Positions 54,801-64,000 of a DNA stretch of 64,000 nt are shown piece after piece. Source of the DNA: Lineus longissimus. Its lineage: Eukaryota; Nemertea; Pilidiophora; Heteronemertea; Lineidae. Both the position numbers and the translations under genes were made by a program. Location of the stretch: positions 17,891,998 to 17,955,997 of the forward strand of contig NC_088314.1 in the NCBI RefSeq assembly GCF_910592395.1. The letters are read 5' to 3'. The first letter of the stretch is position 1. Each line of letters starts with the position of its first letter. A model generated the notes under the pieces. It did no database searches. It was not told where the DNA came from and saw nothing but the letters and a program-made list of their open reading frames with translations.

Positions 54801-56234
54801 TCAATAGCTCTAACAGTTACGAAACGTGCCCTGCTAACGGACGACGGACGACAACGACGACGACGACGACGGACGACGGACGCCACGGTATGGGATAAGC
54901 TCACCTCTGCTAAGAGGTGAGCTAAAAAGTAAGCATTTCCTATCGAATAAAAATCCAACATTTCTTGGATGCAACACAAAGGACCAACGTCTCTATTACA
55001 GTGTATTAGGGACAATGTCTCTATTACAGTGTAATAGGGACATTAATTCTGGTCCCAAATTGGTCAATTCCATACTATGTGACCTCTGTAATCTGGACAT
55101 CTCTTTAATAAGGACGACACGTGTCAATCACAAGGGTGTCCTTAAAAGAGAGGTTCTATGTAAAATGAAAAGAACAAAGCACCTCACAAACAACTCGCAT
55201 AATCACAGCTACTTGGGGTTAATCCCTGCTACATATATGAGTGAGAGAAGGGTCTCCAGTTTGTGGGTAACGATTGGTTCACAACAGACAAGTGATGATT
55301 ATCACATGCGATTTTGCAGCGACTTAAATTGCTCATTTACTTGGTGCTTTAGGAAGAACGTACCAGGGTACAGAGCAATAATCCGATGTTTTGGCACCGG
55401 TCCACGTGTGACCTTCACACCACATCCTCCACCTACGATGTCACTCTTCCTCTTTTCAATCACAAATCCTAATTCATCGTACATAATATCAAGATTCCTC
55501 CTCGCAACAACAGCATGATCCATACTCAAGTTTTTTCTATGCATTTCCTCAGCATTTTCCCATCGAACGTCAAGTGATTTTGAGAACGAATTTGATTGAG
55601 TTATGGTCGAGTATCTAAGAGCACCTACTGAATCATCTGTATCATTTTCCTGCTCCTTTTTCCCAGTATATTGCTTATCTATAGCACCACATTTTGAGCA
55701 GGGGTTGAGTCCAGGGTTGAACTTATCATCAATAGCTGGACTCGGAGTCCGAGATTCATCGCTTTCTAGAGCGTCCAAGAAGTGTAGAAGTTGTGCAGTT
55801 GCTTCGTCATCACTGATCACCTGATCCGAATCTGATTTTTGCACAGATCGAACTTTTCTGAAATCAAGGGGAAAACTTAACAACAATAAGTTGTTTAACC
55901 AGCATTTGTTTGACTATCACATTGTAGGCCGCAATGACATGTTTTCCCAATTCCTTTCTTTCACGGTCATGATGGTTGAAGAGAGGGGGCGACTGCCTTC
56001 TTCAAGCCTTCTATTCTACTTTGCACAATCCAAGCAGCGCATATCAGCCATCATGACATTGGGTCTTCAGATCTTTCACTCTGCCGGCCCAGTAGAGTCA
56101 GGAAAGAGAGAACAGATGAAAGGCTCGACACCATTCATGGCCATTCATTTGTACCTGTTCTTCAGATTGAGGGCAATCCACGGAACAAATCGATATCGGT
56201 ATTGTTTCCACCGATCAACAGCTCTTCGAAGCAT
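48846..56234 (-). CDS. SETD9: SET domain-containing protein 9-like, 6 coding exons, 340 aa
   Basis: Predicted protein-lysine methyltransferase family member; the substrate of SETD9 is not established to my knowledge. Exons (minus strand): 56155-56234, 55364-55857, 53591-53714, 50238-50353, 49307-49424, 48846-48936; all GT-AG, phases agree, 1023 nt including stop. Start: 'MLRRAVDRWKQYRYRFVPWI' aligns with the conserved SETD9 N-terminus. Exon 2 gives 'SDSDQVISDDEATAQLLHFL', a Ser/Asp linker with a CxxC ('NPCSKCGA'), then 'VPKHRIIALYPGT'. SET core: 'EPIFFQSLGNPFIFRC', 'LIDGNDQGVSKVIYRSCSNR', 'MAVGQYVNN' (the Asn-rich cofactor motif position), 'VAYQEFDVPHDFP', and C-terminal 'EEGEELFSTYY'. About 40 residues longer than the human protein as I recall it, the extra lying in exon 2. 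Shares a 525-bp interval with the divergent kinase gene. Confidence 0.93.
49952..50118. mobile_element. MITE with 'ggggccaaattcataaaggg' ends (SETD9 intron 4)
   Basis: Left 'ggggccaaattcataaaggg' + 'cgttta'; right 'aaacgccctttatgaatttg' + 'gccca'. Arms ~26 bp. Sits between exons 50238-50353 and 49307-49424. Confidence 0.8.
50789..50864. mobile_element. Mini foldback, 76 bp (SETD9 intron 3)
   Basis: 'tgaggaaatcaggggttaa' and exact inverse 'ttaacccctgatttcctca' around a ~38-bp loop. Confidence 0.7.
51231..51675. mobile_element. ~445-bp MITE (SETD9 intron 3)
   Basis: Ends 'aaagcccgcagtacactagc' and 'cttgtgtgctgcgggcttaa' are inverted (~35 bp with few mismatches); 'ccgccaact(t)cggcg'-type repeats recur within. 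Resembles 18255-18692 in size and design but not sequence. Confidence 0.8.
51803..52031. mobile_element. ~230-bp foldback element (SETD9 intron 3)
   Basis: Imperfect long arms: 'aggattgaccataggtac' with 'cctaaagcaattaaaactc', and inverse 'gttctaattgctttaggat' with 'gtacatatggtcaaccctt'. Confidence 0.7.
52270..52465 (+). repeat. ~95-bp tandem duplication (SETD9 intron 3)
   Basis: 'agcctttatggcctcagaag' ... 'ggcatacgttgttca' ... 'aatttgtaatttagtttgaa' occurs twice in a row. The second copy lacks ~15 bp ('attaaacatg'). Confidence 0.75.
53291..53523. mobile_element. pogo/Tigger-like MITE (SETD9 intron 3)
   Basis: 'tacaatggaaccgtccttag' to 'agtagagaggttctagtgta'; carries a ~45-bp internal insertion relative to the 24437 copy. 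Lies 68 bp from the donor side of exon 53591-53714. Confidence 0.7.
53812..54928 (+). mobile_element. ~1.1-kb interspersed repeat, copy 2 (SETD9 intron 2)
   Basis: Nearly identical to 25754-26867 from 'aatggccagggccattgtg' to the 3' hairpin and 'gagctaaaaa'. Flanks differ immediately outside, so the ends are well defined. No coding frame shared by both copies that resembles a protein. Confidence 0.8.
54995..55161. mobile_element. pogo/Tigger-like MITE, rearranged (SETD9 intron 2)
   Basis: 'gtctctattacagtgta' occurs twice at the left end, then the family body and right end 'aagagaggttctatgta'. Left end partly duplicated. Confidence 0.6.
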
Positions 56235-56759
56235 TCTCAATTACTTTCTAGGAAAAATTAAAAGAATCAACTTTTTAGTTTTCATGTTCGCTGCCATCTT
56301 GATCCTTGAAAATTTTCATAACGTACCTACACTATCCCACTTTTCGAGAAATATAATTTCCTTATAAACCCATAAAATTGCTTTTAAGGAATATGAAATA
56401 CTTTAAAAGCATTAATTATGCATACAATTTTCATTAAAGTTGGTTATATTGTATTACGCCAGAACAGCGAACAAATATTATAGCATTTGCTGCATAGTTG
56501 GTACATCATGAAAAATCGGAATTCCCGGGGATTTCTTGGAATTCCCAACGCTGGTAGTACTCCCAATCTGTATGCTTTCTGTGCTAAATAGGGTGCATTG
56601 ATAATGCAAAAGAAGTAGTCTAAGCCATGAGTCATTGACCTACTTCCGGGATTTCCCCATTATTTTTCATCATTTTGTGTTTTGAGGTCAGGAACAGTTC
56701 AAAGTGTTCGATTGTGGGAGAAATGCGTCTTACTTTGCATTTTATTGAGAGAAAGTAAC
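56235..56759. promoter_or_regulatory. Head-to-head intergenic interval of SETD9 and the p38-like kinase
   Basis: Start codons lie 525 bp apart on opposite strands, so both transcripts must start here unless upstream introns extend further. The sequence is AT-rich with no CpG-rich core and no convincing TATA for either side; 'ggaattcccggggatttctt' near 56518 is a local oddity. Inference from position only. Confidence 0.55.
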
Positions 56760-59700
56760 ATGGGAATCATTCAGAGTTATATGCCTGTGGCCAAAGAAGA
56801 ACATAAATTCCATTTTGATCTGGAAGAAGAGAACAGAAAGTTGGAGGAGATGAAGGAAGGATTTGTGAAATATGACATTTGCAAAACAACATGGGAAGTC
56901 CCTTCGAAATACAAGAATTTAGCCATTATTGGGGCTGGATCTTTTGGACAAGTGTGGTACGTTGCTCAGTAGGTCATCACAGCCATGTTACGTCATTCAT
57001 AACAACATCGCCATTTGCGTTGTGAATGCAGTGATGATGTGACGATTCACGATAGAATATCGTCTGACGTTAGTGCCATAGTGGATTAGAATAAATTAGA
57101 TTAGGAGGAAAAGTCTTAACCCTAGCGCTGAGGTTGTAAGGATGGCGATGTCCATGGCTGCACAAATTTGCAGCCGACGGGTAAAAACAAGGCAATGGGT
57201 CGTGTCAAACAAGTATTTCAGAGCGCATGCAGCATCAGCTGTAGAGCGGTCATGCTAATTCCCGACCTACCCCGACTTTTCCCGACATTTCCCGACTTGC
57301 GGAAAATGCTGCCAAAATATAGTGTATTGCTCAACTTAGCATCGTTCAAAAGTCCTGAAATTAACAGACGTGCTGTATATGTATGTAAACAGTACAAATA
57401 TAAATATTCTGATGATTAATACACTATATTTTGGCAGCATTTTCCGCAAGTCGGGAAAAGTCGGGGTAGGTCGGGAATTAGCATGACCCGCTGTAGAGGT
57501 ATTTAAATGAATTCGGGATAATCAAAACATCCACGGTGAAGTCTGATAGCCTAAGCCTTCCGCATTCAGCATTTTCATCATACCCATAATATATGATTAT
57601 AATATATGTCCAAAGCTTCATCTGAAACTGCATTTAGCTTTTTGTTTAAATCCTGTTATTCAATTTCTATTTATCTTGCAGTAAAGCTGAAAATTCCGAG
57701 ACGGGAGAGAAAGTAGCTATAAAGAAGTTGTCGCGACCATTCCTTGATCCAATAATTGCTCGGAGATCCTACCGTGAAATCAAAGTCTTGAAATTTATGC
57801 GACATGAAAATGTAAGGATAAGTACATGTAAAGATCTCTAATTTACTTGAACTAATATTGATTTTTAATTAATATTTAGATAAGGTTAAAGTCAAATAAA
57901 TGATGACACTTGAAGTCCATATCTCAATCATTTCTCATGTGATTGACAAGTGTCATTTCAAAGGTAATTTTGTGTGCAATCAGTTGGTGCTTATAACTTT
58001 GAAATTGAGACCCTAATAAGTGCTTACTTTTGTTTTGTTTTTTTACAGATAATACGTCTCATAGATCTGTTTACACCCGCCACCACTGCCGAGAAAATGG
58101 AAGATTTGTAAGCATAATTTTAGGTTTGAAGTATTTCGTAACTCGTGTTTACAACCAGATATGATGCATGGAAAACTGACCACTATTCCTGGTGAAATAT
58201 TTAGTTTGGAAAATTTTCTAACCCTTTCTTACATTGTTAAAAATGTCATATTACGACAAAGTATCTAAGAGGCAATTAGGACAGAGACATCACATTTCAC
58301 TACCTCATACCAGTGTCAGGACACACTTTTCCCCAAACAAATTGAAGCTGAATGAATGAAGTAAGTTGCCAGAAGAGCTTAAGGCATCATCATTTGATAG
58401 TTTGAAAATCAGTTGAAATGAAAAACAAGACCAGGAGGCTAACAGTGAGGCCTGGTACTCCTCATTTAAATGCACGATCAACAGGTTCTGCATTATTAGC
58501 GCTAGCCGCACCTTTTCGTTCTTTTCCGCAGATACCTTGTGACGGAGCTCATGACCACCGACCTCAGCACAGTCATCAGGGAACACCGAAGAGAACTCGA
58601 TGATAAGAAGATAGAATTTCTTGTTTATCAGATGCTCAAGGGATTGAAGGTAAGATGTTGCCCATCACACAAAATTGGTAGTAAGTCGCCAGGCCGACTA
58701 TTGAGCAATCAGTGACAATATAAAATGACCCATGTGTCAGTTTTGGTCAAGTTCAAGATTATGATATTATTAGGTTCATAAGCACCATATCATGGTATCG
58801 GTATTAAAAACAGTCATGACATTATTAGGTTCATAAGCACCATGTCATGGTATCGGTATTAAAAACAGTCAATTTGGTTTTAAAAATACTATCTTTTTAG
58901 TTTTAAAGCGCATTTTAAAGGAACTGCTTGATTCAGCAATAACCTGTATTCCTCATTCAAGCGTGATTCGATGTATCATGTAGGAGCCAGTTTTCGCGGG
59001 TCTTATCACTAAGTGCAGATTTACTAGCTTCCAGCGATTCCATACACGCAAAAGCTTATATATTACGAAATTTGAGATCAATAACGAAATATCTGGGGTG
59101 CTGCGTGGATGTTTTAAGCGTGAATTAATCTTGAAATCGCTCACTGAAAGATCGATGCAGACCAAAACAAATCCGAAGCGGCTCCCCCATTTTCGCGGGT
59201 ATTGCGCATGCGCGACTGATTGTTGTGTTTCTGTGTGTCGTGCACGATCCTAGGTATTGACCCAGTGTTTTGAACGTAATTAGAGAATTGCTTGCCTGTT
59301 TAGGACGCATTTTGGGCGCTTTCTTTGCGGAACGAAATGAAAATCAAAAATCAGAAAATTTCTTCTCTGGAAACGAAGTGACGCGCGAGAAAACGGGTTT
59401 TCGCGAAATTGGGGATGACTCGAAAATGGGGAGCAGCACCATACTGTACATGTAAGATAAGATCAGAGAGACTCCTAGTCCTATAGGTGACTTTGTGTAA
59501 CGTAAAATCAGACTTTCCTGGCTTCTTAAACTGCCTATAGCCTCCCTTTTAATTCCTAGAGCAAGTGATTTCAGGGATAATCATCTGAGACCATGATGAT
59601 TTTGAGCAGTACTTAGAAATTTTTGGCAACTTTCTCTGATGCCTTCAGAATCGCCTCATGGGTATTTTGAGACTTGCTTGCTAAGTTTTGTGTTTTCTTT

Positions 59701-62700
59701 GTTCCAGCATGTCCACGCAGCAGGAACCATACACAGAGTAAGTTTCATATGTATAGTGGAACCCCTCTAAGCAGAGACCCTTTCTATTAAGGACACACAG
59801 GTTTTGGTCACAAACCTCGCATTTCCATTCAAATTGACCTCTATAATCAGGACACCTCTCTATTAATGACAGCATTTGTCAGTCCCGAGAGTGTCCTTAA
59901 GAGAGAGGTTCTAATGTACTACAAAAAATATTCGATTATCAGAGAATATTCTAGACAACAGTTATGATACATGCCCTCACACAACAAAAATTATTCGATG
60001 TGGTTAAAAATCAGCATGAACTATCAAATTGCAAACTTAAAGAGGAGCCAAATTTGGGTGTTTACAGTATAAAAAATCTTTATAAAATTCGCATTTCAAA
60101 ATATTCAATTTATTCATTTTATTCAATTTATTCAATTTATTCATTTTATTCATTTTATTCATTTTATTTATTTATTTTCAGGATATAAAGCCAAGCAACA
60201 TTGTCATTGACTGTGATAACTGTAGTCTCAAGGTGAGTTATGCCCTGAAAACATTTGTATAACCACAACACTGAAAGATTGTGTGTGATCTTGGGCAAGT
60301 CACAGTACTGCGTCCGTGGGGAAAAGAGTCTCTCATTCACCACGGTGAGCAGAAGAAGAAGAAGATATACTCAATGTGAAAAACATTTTACTAGCAGATT
60401 TTATTTCATGATTTCTGGTCGAAGGGCTAAATTTCTTAATTTGACACTGCAGATTGTCGACTTTGGGCTTGCGCGACAAAAGGAAGACGACAAAATGACA
60501 GGTTATGTAGTGACGAGATATTGGAGAGCTCCAGAGGTCATCTTCAACTGGACACAGTACACCGAATCGGGTAAGAAATTTTTTTAATATTAGATGCTCT
60601 CTACCATTTTCATGGTATTTCAGTCAATTTCGTCGACATGCTGGAGAGCAAAATGAGTTGATTTATATTGTGTCAAATGAAATTCATGGACCAATTGGTA
60701 TACAAGGTCAGCAACATAATCAGAGATGGCATAATTGGGGTTTAATTGGCTCATTTAGTTAATCAAGCTGTTCCAGTTTATCCAACAGGGATGGTCAGCT
60801 TCCTATTGGAAATGAATTGTTTTGTTATTGACTTTTGAAAGTGGTTGGTCTGCCAGAAATGGGGGCTCTCTTCTGTCCCTCTCTGGATACATGCCTGTTT
60901 ATGAAACCTCTTGATTTTTCTTTTCAGTTGATATCTGGTCTGTTGGCTGTATCATGGCTGAGCTGTACACTGGCAGGGCTCTCTTCAAGGGCACTGATTG
61001 TATCCTTTAAGTCTTATGCGCAGAATTTGAATTTCTAAATGACAAATGTTCTGGATGTCCTTATTTCAACTCTGCGAATTGGTTTTGATTCACAGCCATA
61101 AAATAAGGATAACCTGGCATGGCCTAGTTTACACTGCTGGCTGCCAACCATTAGGGCCTGGTTCGGCCCCGGGAGAACCAAGGATTGTATTTCTGGAAGG
61201 GGGAAGATCCAGAAGGACCAAGATGCTTGGGATGATGATGATGATGATATGATGATGATGATATGATGATGATGATATGATGATGATGATATTAATATTG
61301 ATGATGATGTTGATGATTATGATTATGATATTGATGATGATGTTGATGATGATGATTATGATATTGATGATGATGTTGATGATTATGATTATGATATTGA
61401 TGATGATGTTGATGATGATGATTATGATATTGATGATGATGTTGATGTTGATGTTGATGATTATGATATTGATGATGATATTGATGATGATGTTGATGAT
61501 TATGATATTGATGATGATGTTGATGTTGATGATGATGATTATGATGTTGATGTTGATGTTGATGTTGATGTTGATGTTGATGTTGATGTTGATGTTGATG
61601 TTGATGTTGATGTTGATGTTGATGATTATGATATAAATGATGATGTTGATTATGATAATGATGATGTTGATGATGATGATGATGATTATGATATTGATGA
61701 TGATGATGTTGATGAAATACCTCTGAACATGTTTCTGTCGTTGTTACCCTTAACTCCCTCGATAGCACTTGATCAGCTGAAGAAAATTATTAAATTCTGC
61801 GGTAAACCGAGCCGAGAGTTCATTGAGTCTATGAGTCGAGATGTAAGTAAGGTTCAAATTTTCAAATTTAAAGGGAGACTATAGTCGGTCAGATTAAGTT
61901 ACACAAAGTTGCCAATAGGGGTCTTTTCTATCACATAATACATCGAAACTGTGCTGTATAAGAAACCTATTTGTCTCTAAATGGAAACAGACATCTTACT
62001 GTGCATAGTAGTCATTCGAAGACCGCTGATTTGATCCCTTGCTCCTGCCTGTGGCCCCTTCAAGCCCCCTGTATTTTTTAACCCTGTCGAGAGCTCTTCA
62101 TCAGAGTGTTTCCTAGGTCACCACAGCTTTTAAAGATTGGAGAATTCTTTGTGTCTTTTCAACATATCCTCCTGCAGCCATCATGTGGAGATAAAAAATA
62201 CATTTCGAGAAGAAATTCTCGGGAAAAGTGAATTCATTGAAAATGCCCATCTGCAAGTGCTTTAGATTCTTCTTCATCATCTTTAAGCTTTCCTTCTGTT
62301 CCTACTACTTCAGGCCAGAGAATACCTTTTGAAGTTACCAGACCACCCTATGACCGATTTCAAGAGTCATTTCCATATGTGTTCACCTAATGGTAAGAAA
62401 AAATATTGAGTTGAGAGTTGAGCGTCAACTGGGACATAATTAGCTCTGTAAACAATACTGTTTGTGATGTAAGTAGGAGGAAACCGGTCCCCCAGGGCGA
62501 ATTCTATGCTGTCGAAGGGTTGCCAGGATCGACCGGGACCCGAAATCGGGACCTCAGAGATGAGGTGCTGATGATTCCACTGTGTTAGCCCAAGATGTAT
62601 CACCAATGTAAATTTAGGGCCTCCAAATAAAACATCTGGATTTCCAGTCTTGGGAGACTATGGTACATAGCATGCATACACATGTAGCATCAACTGACAA

Positions 62701-63613
62701 TCTATCGTATATGTAAGCCGCAGGGGTTCGTTATGAGTGCATGCACACTCATGGGGTGTCTCGAAAAAAAAGTTAAGTGAAAAAGTAAACACGTACTGAA
62801 TGAGTGGTCTCTTACTCTCTCTTAGCTGTTGATGTCCTCGAGAAGATGTTGGAGATCGACCCAGAGAGGCGGATCAGCGCAGCAGAGGCCCTCCGTCACG
62901 AGTACTTTGCCAAAGCACAGGAAATATCAGAGTCAGAAGAACCTGAAGTGGAGCAGGCGTATGACCCCTCGGTGGAGGAGAGGGACTGGACGCTGGAGGA
63001 ATGGCAAGGTGAGGTTGAGGTTTTTCTTCTTCTTAGAATATCTACCTGCAATTGAAATTACTGTTATGTAGTTTTAAAAACGCTTAAAGGGTGTCAAATT
63101 TCACCATATAATGTTTCAGCTGTTTTTGACAAATGACTACGTCACTTTCTCATAAATCGGTAAGGTTTTCGAATCGAAATGCACATTTTCTAGAAATTGA
63201 TGGTTTAATCCCGCCCTTACGGCTCACTTCGATGCCGTTGAAATTGCACTACGCCTACGACGTTTTGGTTGATGCCGTCACAACATGAACATTTTCGCGG
63301 TTGCGGTGGTTTACATTCAGCGATTTTATAATAAATCTATAATCAAAAATGGAAAACTTAAGCTTTACATTTGTGATCAACAATTAAAAACGGACGTATT
63401 TCCGCAAAGTTGTAAATCGCATCATAGTATCACTTTAATTAAAAGAATGCAAATACAACAATATGTGAACAAAAAAGTTATGGTTTGCTGTACACTACGA
63501 CATTACCAAGAGCTGGAGTGTGGGGTGATGGCTTGTGATAACTTGTACTTTGACTTTATTTCTCTCTCTTTTCAGAACTAGTCTACAGCGAGATCGAGTC
63601 ATTCAAGACCTGA
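56760..63613 (+). CDS. p38-type MAP kinase, 12 coding exons, 383 aa
   Basis: Stress-type MAP kinase; p38 kinases are switched on by dual phosphorylation of Thr-Gly-Tyr by MKK3/6-type kinases. Exons: 56760-56956, 57682-57811, 58049-58107, 58532-58649, 59708-59737, 60182-60232, 60453-60570, 60928-60999, 61766-61842, 62314-62392, 62826-63008, 63576-63613; all GT-AG with matching phases, 1152 nt including stop. Gly loop 'GAGSFG' 58-63, catalytic Lys80 in 'VAIKK', helix C Glu98, Thr133 gatekeeper in 'YLVTELM', 'IHRDIKPSN' with Asp179, DFG 198-200, TGY 211-213, 'TRYWRAPE' 216-223, '[16 protein letters not shown]', and C-lobe '[19 protein letters not shown]'. All catalytic residues are present. The N-terminal extension (about 45 residues before 'TTWEVPSKY') is longer than in vertebrate p38 and begins Met-Gly with Ser at 6. 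ATG context is strong (A at -3, G at +4). Shares its promoter interval with SETD9. Confidence 0.93.
57249..57487. mobile_element. ~240-bp MITE with ~70-bp arms (kinase intron 1)
   Basis: Left 'gtcatgctaattcccgacct' and right 'aggtcgggaattagcatgac' are exact inverses, continuing inward through 'gcggaaaatgctgccaaaat'. Left arm has an extra ~10 bp 'atttcccgac'. Confidence 0.85.
58755..58870 (+). repeat. ~58-bp tandem duplication (kinase intron 4)
   Basis: 'attattaggttcataagcac' ... 'catggtatcggtattaaaaa' twice in direct order with a few substitutions. Confidence 0.8.
59752..59920. mobile_element. pogo/Tigger-like MITE (kinase intron 5)
   Basis: 'tatagtggaacccctctaag' to 'agagaggttctaatgta'. 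It begins 14 bp after the end of the 30-nt exon 59708-59737. Confidence 0.7.
60095..60180 (+). repeat. (ATTCA/ATTT) low-complexity tract next to an acceptor
   Basis: 'attcaatttattcattttat' units run directly into the 'ttattttcag' acceptor of the exon at 60182, so the polypyrimidine tract is supplied by the simple repeat. Confidence 0.75.
61110..61233 (+). mobile_element. tRNA-derived SINE head related to 20866 (kinase intron 8)
   Basis: 'ggcatggcctagtttacact' + 'gctggc' and a damaged box B 'cctggttcggcccc'. The body is short and runs into a (GAT)n tract. Confidence 0.5.
61222..61720 (+). repeat. ~500-bp GAT/GTT/ATT trinucleotide repeat (kinase intron 8)
   Basis: Compound 'gatgatgatgttgatgatga' units with higher-order 'gattatgatattgatgatga' blocks and an uninterrupted (GATGTT)n run near 61545-61620. 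It stays open in both directions (Met/Leu/Ile one way, His/Gln the other), but lies wholly between exons 60928-60999 and 61766-61842. Confidence 0.9.
63084..63438. mobile_element. ~350-bp interspersed repeat, copy in kinase intron 11
   Basis: Matches 21910-22244, with ~25 bp extra ('ttgaaattgcactacgccta') in the middle. Lies between the exons ending 63008 and starting 63576. Confidence 0.75.
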
Positions 63614-63629
63614 GGATGTCGATTAGATA

Positions 63630-63796
63630 TACAGTAGAACCTCCCTTAGCGGACACCTTTCTATAAAGGACACCCTCTCTAAAAAGGACATTGCATTTGG
63701 TCCATTGAATTTGATATCTATAAGCCGGACACCTCTCATTTAAGGACAGTATTTGTCAGTCCAAAGGGGTGTCCTTATTAGAGAGGTTCTACTGAA
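63630..63796. mobile_element. pogo/Tigger-like MITE just past the kinase stop codon
   Basis: 'tacagtagaacctcccttag' to 'agagaggttctactga'. Starts 17 bp after the TGA, so it almost certainly forms part of the 3' UTR. Confidence 0.8.
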
Positions 63797-64000
63797 AGTT
63801 AATAAGTGTGTTACCCGCACTTTAAACCAGGATAGTGGCACCGCTGTCTACTTATAAGTGTAGCTGCTGATTTTAGAGTCTACCAAACCATGGCGAGTGA
63901 CTGAAATGTATTATTACCATCAATATCATCATCGTCTCAAAAAATTCCACGTGGAAATTTTGCTGCTGATGCTAAAATGGCTAACATGATAAATACTCTT
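63797..64000. other. 3' flank of the kinase gene, nothing recognised
   Basis: No AATAAA, repeat family or coding frame I can support up to the window end. Confidence 0.5.

Noticed and set aside
61277-61768. Met/Leu/Ile and His/Gln ORFs over the GAT repeat
   Set aside because: Trinucleotide repeat inside a kinase intron; both flanking exons splice correctly around it.
62466-62600. Possible tRNA-like SINE on the minus strand in a kinase intron
   Set aside because: Box A-like 'gggctaacacagtgg' is plausible, but the box B region ('cgatttcgggtcc') is too degraded to call.

Overview
The window is nuclear DNA of an animal, most likely a marine invertebrate. Genes carry GT-AG introns, proteins match widely conserved metazoan families (ACTR5, SETD9, a p38-type MAP kinase), and introns and intergenic DNA are packed with foldback DNA elements, tRNA- and 5S-like short elements, LINE remnants and minisatellites. 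The sequence alone does not name a phylum.

Layout: 1-13312 is a nest of repeats. A ~45-bp minisatellite (1-2580 one way, 2581-3340 and 11868-13312 the other way) is interrupted by three tandem ~1.07-kb units (3341 onward). The third unit is split at 6398 by a ~5.3-kb element with 85-bp inverted repeats, itself filled with an 89-bp minisatellite that forms a 7-mer higher-order repeat. 14464-25739 (minus) is a complete 17-exon ACTR5/ARP5 gene, the INO80 chromatin-remodelling subunit, 705 codons. 26868-29130 holds a LINE 3' end and a tRNA-Met-like SINE. 29131-44825 is a tandem segmental duplication; each copy carries one intronless-CDS gene for a large secreted protein (1363 and 1369 aa) that I do not recognise. 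It is built from repeated modules bounded by two Cys, with furin-like sites and Gly-rich tracts. 45171-48682 is repeats. 48846-56234 (minus) is a complete 6-exon SETD9-like gene (340 aa). 56760-63613 (plus) is a complete 12-exon p38-like MAP kinase (383 aa), head to head with SETD9 across ~525 bp.

The three housekeeping/signalling genes are not obviously one pathway; ACTR5 and SETD9 are both chromatin/nuclear family members, while the kinase shares only a promoter interval with SETD9. The most novel item is the tandem pair of secreted modular proteins. The duplication also acts as a natural control: several mobile elements are present in one copy and absent at the matching site in the other, so their ends and target duplications can be read directly. 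All exon models were assembled by hand from splice sites, phase and family similarity, with no alignment run.
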